Assembly: GCA_026874595.1 (NCBI GenBank)
Contig: CM049313.1
Location: 77,510,659-77,574,658 of the forward strand
Reading direction: 5' to 3'
Source: Sipunculus nudus
Taxonomy: Eukaryota > Annelida > Sipuncula > Golfingiida > Sipunculidae
Length of the DNA: 64,000 nt
Within the stretch, counting starts at the first letter, position 1. Every line of letters begins with the position of its first letter. Below are positions 46,485 through 56,144 of the stretch, in pieces. The position numbers were made by a program, and so were the translations under genes. The notes beneath the pieces are model-generated. The model saw only the letters and a program-made list of their open reading frames with translations. It had not been told where the DNA came from and searched no databases.

Positions 46485-47771
46485 TTATATAGTGCATCCA
46501 GAAATTCGGGTGCGGGGGGGGGGGGGGGGGCTATTGTTGGGTTATCAGTTGATGGGTTTTAATTTTTTAAGAAAACTAACTTCCGAAATTGTGCATTTTT
46601 TTTTTGTAAATTTAGCATAGCGCTACAGGTTACCTCATTGAGGGTTAACCTTACGGATCGGAATGTAGCATTGCCATATAGTTCTAGTGCTTGTTGTTGG
46701 TATAAAGGCATTTCATTCATCGTATGTAGAAAATAAATTTACTATTTATCAAGCTTCATTAATATATCGCATAAATGTGCGTATGTGAAAGTATTTTCAC
46801 CCTTTATGTTCAATATATGCTATACTTATATATATGTACGGATCGCGCATGCGGAATGCGAATCCGGTAAAACGAATCGCTACATGTGACGATTTCTAAA
46901 AGTTCGGATTGTATCCAGGGGCAACACATAGAATACGTGCATGCTGCCGTGCAGGTTCATATATGAAACTCTCCATATGCGCATTCTGCATGCCCAGTTC
47001 CACAATCCGTATGCCGCATTTCGTATATAAGGAATCTTAGCTTTTAAATCGGAAGATACCAAAAGCACATTGAAGAAGAAGTTATATATTTCATTTTCTT
47101 CACAGAAATTGCCCATACTTTCAGACATACTGATCATTCAGCAGTAATTTTGGTTCCAAAGGAGTCAAAACATCTGTTATAATGATAATATGTAGGGGTT
47201 ATTTGGCCTCTTTATACTACACAAGGAATATGTCCCCAAACGTCTTTGGGCAGATCTGTCCAACGATCCGTAGGGTTAACTCTCAATAGAGTATACCCTG
47301 TAGCGCTATCCATGCCAATCATGGTCAAGCGGTTCATATAGTTAATACCGTTCCATGGTCCATCATATGTGTCAAATTCGTCCACTTTGCTCAAACTCTT
47401 CAAGGTCTTTATTTGTCACCCGCAACCAAGATCTCACTCTGTTGAGGGAACAAGAAACACATCGTTTTCTGGCTGAAAACAACCCCCCCCCCCCGTTCAA
47501 TGTCCAACTCAAACAACATATGTGTTATTTCACATCGAGAACCTATACAGGCAGTGGCTCATTTTTTATTAACCGAAGAATGCTTGTTCTACCTGAAAAT
47601 GGTATATATTTATACATTTGCTCTAAATAAGGTTTAAATACTCTTCGAATATCCAGCATTAAAGTAAATATTATTTGTCATTATGAAATTGTGTCTGAGA
47701 GACAAAATAGTAATTCATGTTTTTCTCAAATGATAGGTGTATAACTAACCTGATTAAATCTATGTTTTCAG
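44462..47771 (+). other. FAM184-like intron 1
   Basis: It holds a poly-T run (44550), poly-G runs (44799-44818, 46514-46530), poly-C runs (45750-45761, 47483-47494) and a TA microsatellite (46431-46490). Around 46845-47040 there is an imperfect inverted repeat based on 'gcatgcggaatgcg' and 'tatgccgcatttcgtat', related to 48055-48105. A minus-strand 63-codon frame lies at 47212-47403. No additional FAM184 coiled-coil exon was found, although a central region would be expected in longer family members. Confidence 0.5.
46431..46490. repeat. TA microsatellite
   Basis: About 25 TA units with a few T interruptions near the right end; it lies in intron 1 of the FAM184-like gene. Confidence 0.97.
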
Positions 47772-48005
47772 GACTATCAAGAGGAAATAGAACGGCTGCG
47801 TCAAGAAGTAAAACGTTACAGGATGGAACTCTATAACCGAGAGGGAAACTTCAACCGGGTGTTTTCAAATCAGAACCCTGTCATAGTTGAGAGACGCGGG
47901 AACAGCAAGCTGACAGGCCGTCTAGGGCGGGAACGCACTGTACCGTCCTTCTCATCAAGCTATAACACAGGGGCACACTCCATGGAGGAGGACGTGACGG
48001 AACTG
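47772..48005 (+). CDS. FAM184-like protein, exon 2 (C-terminal conserved segment)
   Basis: The acceptor 'tatgttttcag' is followed by GAC TAT CAA in phase 0; the donor is GAACTG followed by gtaagt. The 78 residues begin DYQEEIERLRQEVKRYRMEL and contain YNREGNFNRVFSNQNPVIV. This resembles the C-terminal segment of FAM184A, with its NRE..(Y/F)N.VF pattern. After that the chain is Ser/Arg-rich and probably disordered. Joining exon 1 directly to this exon keeps frame and coiled-coil continuity. Confidence 0.8.
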
Positions 48006-48310
48006 GTAAGTCGGTCTGTAGACCCCCCCCCCCCCCGGTGAAATCTCTCCACACGCATTCTGCATGCCGCATGGCACATCCCGTATGCGCAACATTCCGC
48101 ATTTAAGGAAACCGGGGGGGGGGGGGGGAGGGGGTATATACAGTACGAAAATTGTTTACAAGGCTGTCTGCTTTGATCAGAGGGAAGTTTTGCATTTCAG
48201 TATACAATAGCCTTCAGAATGAACATTATTACGCATTTATCAATTGAATAAAAGTGTATGTCGGCTGACCGTCATTATCCTTGAGTTTATTATTTTTTCG
48301 TTATTTTCAG

Positions 48311-48454
48311 CATACACCTCGCAGTGCTGCATCTTCTGCCAGCTCACACAGAATGTTGCCAAATCTCGACGCCAGGGCGCGCCTGCAGCGACTTGTCAAG
48401 CCAAAGCCTCTGCCACGCGAACTGCTTTCTGGGAAGACCGGTGCAACCCACTGA
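48311..48454 (+). CDS. FAM184-like protein, last exon
   Basis: The acceptor is 'cgttattttcag' before CAT ACA CCT, phase 0, and the stop is TGA at 48452-48454. The 47 residues (HTPRSAASSASSHRMLPNLD, then ...KPLPRELLSGKTGATH) complete a 373-aa protein. The tail is basic and Pro/Ser-rich. The preceding intron (48006-48310) contains poly-C/poly-G tracts and a small palindromic 'gcattctgcatgccgcat' block. Confidence 0.75.
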   Translation, partial: HTPRSAASSASSHRMLPNLDARARLQRLVKPKPLPRELLSGKTGATH

Positions 48455-50220
48455 CGTCTCACAATTGTGTTTATTGTTTCGCTAATGGTTATGCAATATT
48501 ATTAGGAATGCCCCTTTTGCTCATCTGGAAATATAACTGATTTCTACATAACTTTTTTGTGGGGTATCATTTTCATATTCCCGTAAGCATATTCCTCGAA
48601 CCCGTTTATTTGCTGCCAGCGGGTTCATATTGTTTTTCGATGCCATATTACATATTATGTAATCCTTGAGCCTTGAGCCCTAGTATATTCCCGTCCAGAA
48701 ACAAATATGTAATATTTTTCTTTTTCTGGAAGAGAATACGGACGAAGACATATCTTAAAGTTACAAAAAAGACCAGAAGAAGAGACCTCATTTCAGGACA
48801 TATACGTTTAGGCGCACGTCGACATTATTCTGTTCTGAGAGTTACTGTCCGCACAAATTGATAAGGAATCCCCATTCAACATGGCGACAAGAACAGAACA
48901 CCATCACCCACGATTGCATGTATTTTGCATATGGCCTACAATAGGAAGGGAGCGCAGATATCGCTTACAAGAAACCAATTCAACATGGGAATGCTTTAGA
49001 TATTAATATAATCACTATGTGATTTTATAGTTAATGAATGATAAATACTTTATTTACCTCTATTATTACCATCGGACAGAGAAATTTACATAGTGACACT
49101 TTATAATTGACCAAACTATGTTCATACCATGCATAAAACAAAAATACGTCCGTATTCGCCAAAGGTTCGCATCTAAATCGGATTATACTAAACCGGTTCA
49201 CAATGGAAGAAGTCTGCTTTGCGTCCGCACTGTGTTCTTAATCCGATTTAATGTGCTTCAAAATGTGATGTTTCGCGGGGAGGATTTGGATCAAATGGTA
49301 GCAGAACTGCATGGCCTCACTCGGTAAAGAAATGGGTTAGCCTTTGCGCACTAGACACCGGTTTACTGGAAACCATGTAACAAGACCAAAGTTAACCTTA
49401 CTACTGTAGACCACTTTTCAAGTTCACTACAGTAAACCGAAAGGATACGGATAAAATAGGTTGGTACAGACAGAGTTATCCGGATTATCTGCTGGTGCGG
49501 ATACGGCCTAGGCCACGCTACCAAATATACAGCTGTGAAGACGACGTTGCAGTTGCACACGTGCTATATCCCATCTGTTTCTCTGTTAGTGACTTATCAT
49601 CCTACCTAGCGCTGATCAGCCATTTCGTTTAATCCCTGCACTGGGAGTCAGAGAATTAATTCGCAAATCATATTTTCGAGCCAGCACCAAAGCTATCCAG
49701 CATAATAATTAAACTAGCAGTTATACATTGCTCGTTGACAATGAAAGAATTGCATGGTAGGATGACTATTTCGTGAACTTGGGAATGTTATTTAGGTTCT
49801 TGATATATAATGTGGAATCATTCAGGCATTCCCTAAAGGGCATAATACCTGTGACGTCATGATGATCTTTATGAAGACGGTATTATTGTATATTGAATAT
49901 AATGGCGCGGTGTTAAAGAACGCTATTGTAATAATTAGTTATATCCACACACCTGCTGCCTACAATCATTTATCTGTATAAACATAATTTTAATGATAGA
50001 AAGCCTTAATTCTCCTCGATCTATATGTTATCGAATAACAGAGCACAACAGGGTGTATTGAATGATTATTGAATAATTTTTATTTGATACTTATTCTTTG
50101 ATGTTTGTTTATACAAGGGTGTACTGTTTTGGTACGTGGAGCTGTGATACGATAATAAAAGTATTTGATTTCCTAAAAAAATTGGTTTCAGGAAAATAAT
50201 TAAGCGCGAACATATAAACC
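48455..50220. other. FAM184-like 3' flank, no further gene
   Basis: No close AATAAA follows the stop codon; the 3'UTR end is not determined. 49130-49540 has short lines such as 'aaaggttcgcatctaaatcgg' with no repeat partner noticed. No coding frame is supported. Confidence 0.35.
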
Positions 50221-50221
50221 T

Positions 50222-51105
50222 GGTGTCAGTGAGTGCGACCACATGTACAGGTTTTATGTTAATAAGGAAAGTAAACGTGTCTGTGAGTGTGACCACAAGT
50301 ACAGGTACTGATGTTGATACGGAAGGTACAGGTGTCTGCACATAAGAGTGAGACCACAAGTACAGGTACTGATGTTTATACGGAAGGTATACAGGTGTCT
50401 GCACATGTGAGTGTGACCACAAGTACAGGTACTGATGTTTATACGGAAGGTATACAGCTGTCTGCACATGTGAGTGTGACCACAAGTACAGGTACTGATG
50501 TTGATACGGAAGGTGTATAGGTGTTTGCACATGTGAGTGTGACCACAAGTACAAGTGCTGATGTTGATAGGAAGGTACAAGTGTCTGTGGATGTGACCAA
50601 AAGCACAGATTTATGTTGTTACGGAAGGTATACAGGTGTTTGTGAGTGTGACCACAAGTACAGGTATTCATGTTGTTACGGAAGGTACAGGTGTCTGTGA
50701 GCGTGACCACAAGTACAGGTACTGATGTTGATACGGCAAGTACAGGTGTCTGTGAGTGTGACCACAAGTACAGGTACTGATGTTGATACGGAAGGTACAG
50801 GTGTCTGTGAGTGTAACCACAAGTACAGGTACTGATGTTGATACGGAAGGTACAGGTGTCTGTGAGTGTGACCACAAGTATAGGTATTGATATTGTTACG
50901 GAAGGTATACAGGTGTTCGTGAGTGTGACCACAAGTACAGGTATTCATGTTGTTACGGATGGCACAGGTGTCTGTGATTACGACCATATATGCAGGCGTT
51001 GATGTTCGATACGGAAGGTACAGGTGTCTGTGAGTTAAACCACAAGTACAGGTATTAATGTTGATACGGAAGGTATACAGGTGTTTGTGAGTGGTAATTG
51101 TCAAA
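50222..51105. repeat. Minisatellite, 55-bp unit, about 15 copies
   Basis: The unit has 'acaggtgtctgtgagtgtga', 'ccacaagtacaggtactgat' and 'gttgatacggaaggt'. The spacing of 'acaggtgtct' is exactly 55 bp at 50742, 50797 and 50852. Left-hand units are longer (about 61-67 bp) owing to 'tatacagg' and 'tgcacatgtgag' variants. Long open frames on the minus strand arise because 55 is not a multiple of 3 and the unit lacks stops; they are not called as genes. Confidence 0.95.
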
Positions 51106-51303
51106 GGGTAATTGTTCATGTAATCTTAAATTAACAAGTTGTCTGTCCTTCTCTAAATATAGTTTAAATTGACAGTGTACCTATAGCCAATTATATCAAC
51201 CATTATTTAAGGAACAAATTTAGAAATCTGTGAAAGCTGCACTGCTTTATTCACTTTCACAAGGGTTACCTTGATCATTCGAATTTTGAAAAAAAAAATT
51301 ATA

Positions 51304-51631
51304 TTTAGACCAAAATTATAAAAGGTATGGTTCTCAGGCACTTTTTTCATAAACTAGTGCGGGCGGGCGATATATATTTTACTTTACCTTTTTTGTATGT
51401 TTCGATAAAAACGTCATATGATCAGAGAAAAGCATGAAAATAAAAGAATTGATTTGCTAAAGAGACTAAAGTACTACATAACAAAGGATATCTTATCAAA
51501 ATTGCATCATTATATAATCTTGAAAGATGATAATCAAAATAAAAGTTTTTGATGCGGGGGGGGGGGGGGGGGGGGGGGTTAAAATTGACGCGGGCGGTGC
51601 CTGAGAACCAGACCGTTTTTTCGCCTTCTAA
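51304..51631. mobile_element. MITE family copy C
   Basis: Left end TTAGACCAAAATTATAAAAGG then TATGGTTCTCAGGCAC; right end 'gtgcctgagaaccagacc' and 'cgccttctaa'. It shares the 'tgtatgtttcgataaaaac', 'gatcagagaaaagcatg' and 'ctacataacaaagga' interior. A 23-base poly-G tract at 51557-51579 sits where copy A also has poly-G. Confidence 0.85.
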
Positions 51632-52029
51632 TTATTATACTGACACTTAATAAAGCATGCCATTTTGGAGTAATGCTTTTACCATGTCTAAAACTTTTCG
51701 AGTACTTGTTCAAAAAGCTAAATGAAGAATTTATAATAAATATTTTTTACTGGTTGATAAACTTATATAGTCAGTTAATATGATTCAGTCAGTTTATAAA
51801 TTTCAGGATATGATTTTATCATAATTTTGAAGAAATAAACCAGTTCTGTGATTTTAAGAATAGTGGATAAATAGTATAGATAATACTCCCGACCCTTTCA
51901 TTTATCGCAGAACTTTAGATACACCAGCATGTTCGGCTCCAAGTCGCCACCGTGTGTTATAAAAGGTGATTAATTATCGTACTGCATTCCACCCACAGGT
52001 GGCGCTTACAGCGAGACGCCTATATAACA

Positions 52030-52500
52030 CCTTAACCCTTCGAGACTGAGAATTTTTGCTGCTTTTGACCATTTTCTAACCCCCTTAGAATTGAAATAAA
52101 ATATGAAAGAGCCTTAATTTCATTCAATTAAAAATATTCAATTCCCTTTCAGTAAGTGTTTTTAGTACTTTATTCATAATTTTCATTACCATGGCAACGA
52201 AATCTCAATATTCTTTCTGAATCACCCAGTTATCAATTTTATATGCAGAAATTACCTCTATAACTGCCTATTAATGACTATTTTTAAAAACAGCAACCTT
52301 ATTTTATAGCACGTAGAAGTTCGAAAATAATATTGTTGTCCACATGTCTAAATAAACCTGAATCAGATCTGAAAAATCATATTTAGAATATTTGACACAG
52401 TTCGATTAAACATTAACACATTAAGTTACCAGTCATGAATATTCATGAATATCTTTCATGCTTAATTTTACTTGTGACCGAGTCCCAAGGGGTAATTTAT
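52030..52500. mobile_element. Possible MITE with TTAACCCTT-type ends
   Basis: The left 'ttaacccttcgagactgag' and right 'gaccgagtcccaaggggtaa' are an imperfect inverted pair about 465 bp apart. The interior is AT-rich with a self-complementary 'tcatgaatattcatga' near 52435. No target duplication was recognised, so this is tentative. Confidence 0.4.
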
Positions 52501-53037
52501 TAAATGTCAAATGATAAACAAGTATAATTATATTTATTAAGTTTTGACAGTCTTTAAAAAGAGATTTAATATTTCTGTATTATTTAATATATATGTACGA
52601 CTGTACGTGTTTGCTCCGACTGATCGCCCATTTCCCCCCCCCCCCCCCACCCACCCCTGAAGTTCTCAACTAGATCCTTAGAGCTTAATTCTTAATTCAT
52701 TCCCACATGAAAATACAGTGCAATATAAAATAAATGAAAATATACAGAAACGCCATAAAAGTCATAATTTTGTAAACTATATATAAATATTATGTTATAT
52801 TCACCCTAAAGCTTTTAAGGGTTTCAAATTAATTTTCACGCATTTTTTATTATTATTATTTTTTTTTACCTCTGACAGAATTTCACTTTATTTGTGCCAC
52901 GTATTCGTGGAGCAATAGGCCATTAGTATCTATCGCCATCTCCCGGCACAGACCTTAAAAATGCTAGGGCTCACGAGTTTCGTGCTCTGGTTCCGTCCAT
53001 CATAATTCCGAAAAAGGAATAAAGAATAGATCAGGAG

Positions 53038-53227
53038 CGGATCCAGGACTTTGGAAAGGATAGGGTCCAACTCAGGAAGACCAATAAGAAAACCTAAAAA
53101 TTCTCATATCAAGAAAGGGTGGGGTCCAGGCCAGAAATATTAGTTTTGAGCCCTTAGAAGGTTGTTCTGGTTTGCACCCTCTGGACCCCCCCCCCCCCCC
53201 CACCCCTCCTTACCCCCTTTGGATCCA
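53038..53227. mobile_element. Small MITE of the CAGRAGYGGATCC type
   Basis: It starts 'aggagcggatccaggac' and ends 'ccctttggatccacc', with the interior 'gggtggggtccagg' and a poly-C tract (53187-53201). It is related to the elements at 28634 and 31293 and lies just upstream of MITE copy D. Confidence 0.5.
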
Positions 53228-53268
53228 CCAAGCACAGAAACAGTTTATAATGCTCAGATTATGCCAAA

Positions 53269-53587
53269 ATAAAAAAAAGGTGTGGTTCTCAGGCACTTTT
53301 TTTCAGAAATCAATGCGGTTTTTTTTTATTTTTAATTTTTTTGTATGTTTCGATCAAAATGTCAAATGATTAAGGAAAAGCATAATAATAACATGATTAT
53401 TTTGCTAAACAAGCAAAAGCACCAGAAAACAAAGGAATTTGTATGGTTTTATATTCTTGAAAGAAATTTCCGAGCGGCTGCAGCTCAAAATTAGTAAATT
53501 TCTATTGAAAAACAAGATTTTTTATGCAGGGGTTTAAAATTGATGCGGGCGGTGCCCGAGATCCATGCCTTTTATTTTTTGGCCTTA
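53269..53587. mobile_element. MITE family copy D
   Basis: Left 'ttatgccaaaat', then GGTGTGGTTCTCAGGCAC; right 'ggtgcccgagatccatgcc' and 'ggcctta'. The interior matches copies B and C ('gtatgtttcgatcaaaatg', 'gagcggctgcagctcaaaat'). The ends have decayed more than in B. Confidence 0.8.
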
Positions 53588-54215
53588 TACATGTAGGCCT
53601 ACCCAAGAAAAATCGATTTTGGACTTCGACCGCAACCCCCCCCCCCCCCCCCACACACACACACAAACAAACATTCTAACATACAGAGGCATGCGCCCTA
53701 TAGGCCTATACCCTGCATATGTTTTCTATCAATATAGCCTAACATGGGCGGCCATTAATTGTAAGTTTAATTCCTAAGTATTATGAAAAAGGCCTTCTAT
53801 TCAATTGAGGGAATCCATCAACTTTCATTCTTATTAACTTCATAAAGCTGAACATAAAAGTTATTTTTCTAATATATATATGTTCATAATATGTTCCAAT
53901 TTTTATATAATTAAAGTATTCTTTAATCGTACCAAGGAGGAAGTTTATAAACTGACACACCTACGCAGATATTTCACCAATATTTTCAATATTTCAGTAT
54001 GTGTTCCCTTGTTATTAGGCCAATATAGGCCTAATCTAAATTGTTTGCTCTGGGGCCACTTGTCATGCATAGATTCTGAAAGCTAAAAATGTCCTCTGTC
54101 CAATGTAGGCCTATGAGTCTGACAGTACATGACAGTTCAGACTTTCCAGTTGTCAAAGCTGCATGGTGGATTTATTGCCTGTGTCATGCAGGAGGGTATA
54201 TATATAGTCATAGGC

Positions 54216-54278
<63 letters not shown>

Positions 54279-55260
54279 GCATGGGGGTAGGCCTATATAG
54301 GCCTATATCAGGTTTTACCCCTCCTCCTATTTGATAAATAATATTAATTATATAGTAGGCCGTTGGGATAAACAGAACCCAATTCAAAGATGCATCGGTG
54401 TTCATCGGTTTTGGTGTGGGAGTGCGGTGTGGGCATGCGGAAATGTTTACACCTTAAAGCATTAATTTTGAAGCAATTCGGATATAAAATAACCGGAAAT
54501 GTTTCTGCTAAATAAACCAACGATGAGTAAAAGCCTCCATCCTGACATAGTCTGAGGAGTGCTTACAAGGTGGACTTTTTAACCCCCCCCCCCTCCCACC
54601 ACCAAAACACACACGCTTCCCAAAATCCTGGATCCGCCCGCGGCCCACAATTAACTTGAGGTAAAGATTCCGTTACTGGTCTGTTGAGTGCTTACAAGGT
54701 GAATGTTATCATGCAGAGGCCCAACAGCCTACAAACTATCATTACAAGGTCTACATTAGGCTTAATTATAGGCCTTGAGGTAGAGTTGTCATGTAGCAAA
54801 TCCCACGAATTTGATCATGCAAGTTCTAAACTGACGCCATACTAAGATTTCTAGGCAAACACGTAGGCCCTAGGCCTACGTGCTAAGTCCGTTATCTTTC
54901 TTGAATATTCCGTTCTTTTAAAGTCATCCGCCTCTCACTCCATAAGCAAATGTGAGCCTACTTGCTGGGTTTGTCTTTGAGTTCCTTGACACTGATATTA
55001 GCTCTGAGTTTGAACTAGGCCTACACATCTGTGTCCATATAAAAACATTAGGCCTACATAGCAACAGTGAACTCAGGAAGGTCTAGAATATTCTCCGGGG
55101 TTACTGAGTGTGACAGGTCGGATTTCATACAGGTTACATATCTAACATCCATAAACGAGCAGCGACATATCCACATTACACCTTGTGATCCTGTCTACCC
55201 TGGACTGTAAGTCTGTAAGCCATACATTGAAGGTAGACAAAAGAAGGGTCGCATTTTCCC
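53588..55260. other. Intergenic, 'taggcct'-rich, no gene recognised
   Basis: The hexamer-like motif TAGGCC or GGCCTA occurs many times (for example 53595, 53700, 54016, 54105, 54290-54307, 54866-54880, 55018, 55050). A TA microsatellite is at 54219-54271 and poly-C runs are at 53637-53652 and 54582-54592. No coding frame is convincing. Confidence 0.45.
54219..54271. repeat. TA microsatellite
   Basis: An uninterrupted TA tract of about 26 units. Confidence 0.98.
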
Positions 55261-55264
55261 TCCT

Positions 55265-55340
55265 TTTTCCATTTTGGCGCCCCGACCTGGGTGTTGTCCA
55301 ATCAGTGAGTAGGGAATCCCCACTACGTCATCAGTCGACA
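55265..55340 (+). promoter_or_regulatory. KLF proximal promoter elements
   Basis: The region just upstream of the KLF exon holds an E2F-type site TTTGGCGC (55273-55280), a CCAAT box in good NF-Y context (CCAAT at 55298-55302, followed by CAG) and a CRE-like TACGTCA (55324-55330). They lie 300-360 bp upstream of the ATG in a CpG-richer patch without a TATA box. Such clusters are usual for KLF9/13/16-type genes, but binding is inferred. Confidence 0.5.
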
Positions 55341-55630
55341 TAGATTCGACACGCCCACAACCACGCGGCTAACAAAGTGCGTAGTAAGCTCTGTTATGTA
55401 GCTAAGAATTTCGCAAGGACCGTTCAAGTTGCACCACCTTAACTTCTGCCGTAAATTGCAGGTGATATCTGTGGATGATCCGATATATCTGTAAGAAATC
55501 TGGACCCTGACAGTATTGTAATCGCCCGAGATCGAGCTCCACGCCTTTGTGACCGAGACGGGAAAACAAAGAGGGCGGGTGTCATTGTGCGCTCTGTGTA
55601 CAACGTGCTCGCGGAAGAAAAATCCAAATT

Positions 55631-56144
55631 ATGACTTTGGGAGGCATGGATGAGAAAGATTACGACAGAAATCTTGCAGCTGAGTCTTTGCTTGCTATGT
55701 CACAACCTGTTGTTCATATAGCAACAACAATCCCTGCCGAAAAGACTGTCATACCGGAGAAAACCCCAGCCCCCTTGGACCCGAGCCATGTGGATTCATT
55801 GTTCATGGTGGCAAGGATCCTGACAGATTTAACCAAAATTAAACAAGAACCCGTGGACACTTTGCTAGACTACGAGCATATGGCTAACGCTAGACTTACT
55901 GAGGAACACCCTGTGTTGGAATCAGACGCTGATATGGGGGGAATTAGACGTAGGGGCACAAAAAGGGCGAGGGGAGCAACCACGCCTACCGAAATGGACC
56001 ACGAGGGAGCTGTCGTGAAGGGCAGGAAAACAAATCGAGCTGGTCTCACATCACCCAAGAAACTCCATAGATGTCCCTACAACAACTGCGAAAAGGTCTA
56101 CGGAAAAAGTTCACATCTAAAAGCACATCTCAGAACGCATACAG
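55631..56144 (+). CDS. KLF9/13/16-like Krueppel-like factor, first coding exon (partial gene)
   Basis: The exon encodes 171 residues plus one base and ends at a donor (ACAG followed by gtgagt) after the HTG of the first zinc finger. That splice position and phase are typical of the KLF9/13/16 group. The N-terminus has AAESLLAMS (residues 16-24), which matches the Sin3-interacting helix of that group. [19 protein letters not shown] (56-74) follows and includes a psi-K-x-E sumoylation-like site. A basic stretch, RRRGTKRAR, is at 106-114. The first C2H2 finger is complete: C148-x4-C153-x12-H166-x3-H170, followed by the [11 protein letters not shown] linker. Fingers two and three must lie in later exons beyond the window. 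Met6 (ggcATGG) is a stronger Kozak start than Met1. Expected role: DNA-binding repressor at GC/GT boxes. Confidence 0.88.

Noticed and set aside
50066..51119. Overlapping minus-strand frames of 288, 147 and 108 codons
   Set aside because: They are translations of a 55-bp minisatellite in three frames; the unit length is not a multiple of 3 and no start or splice context supports coding.
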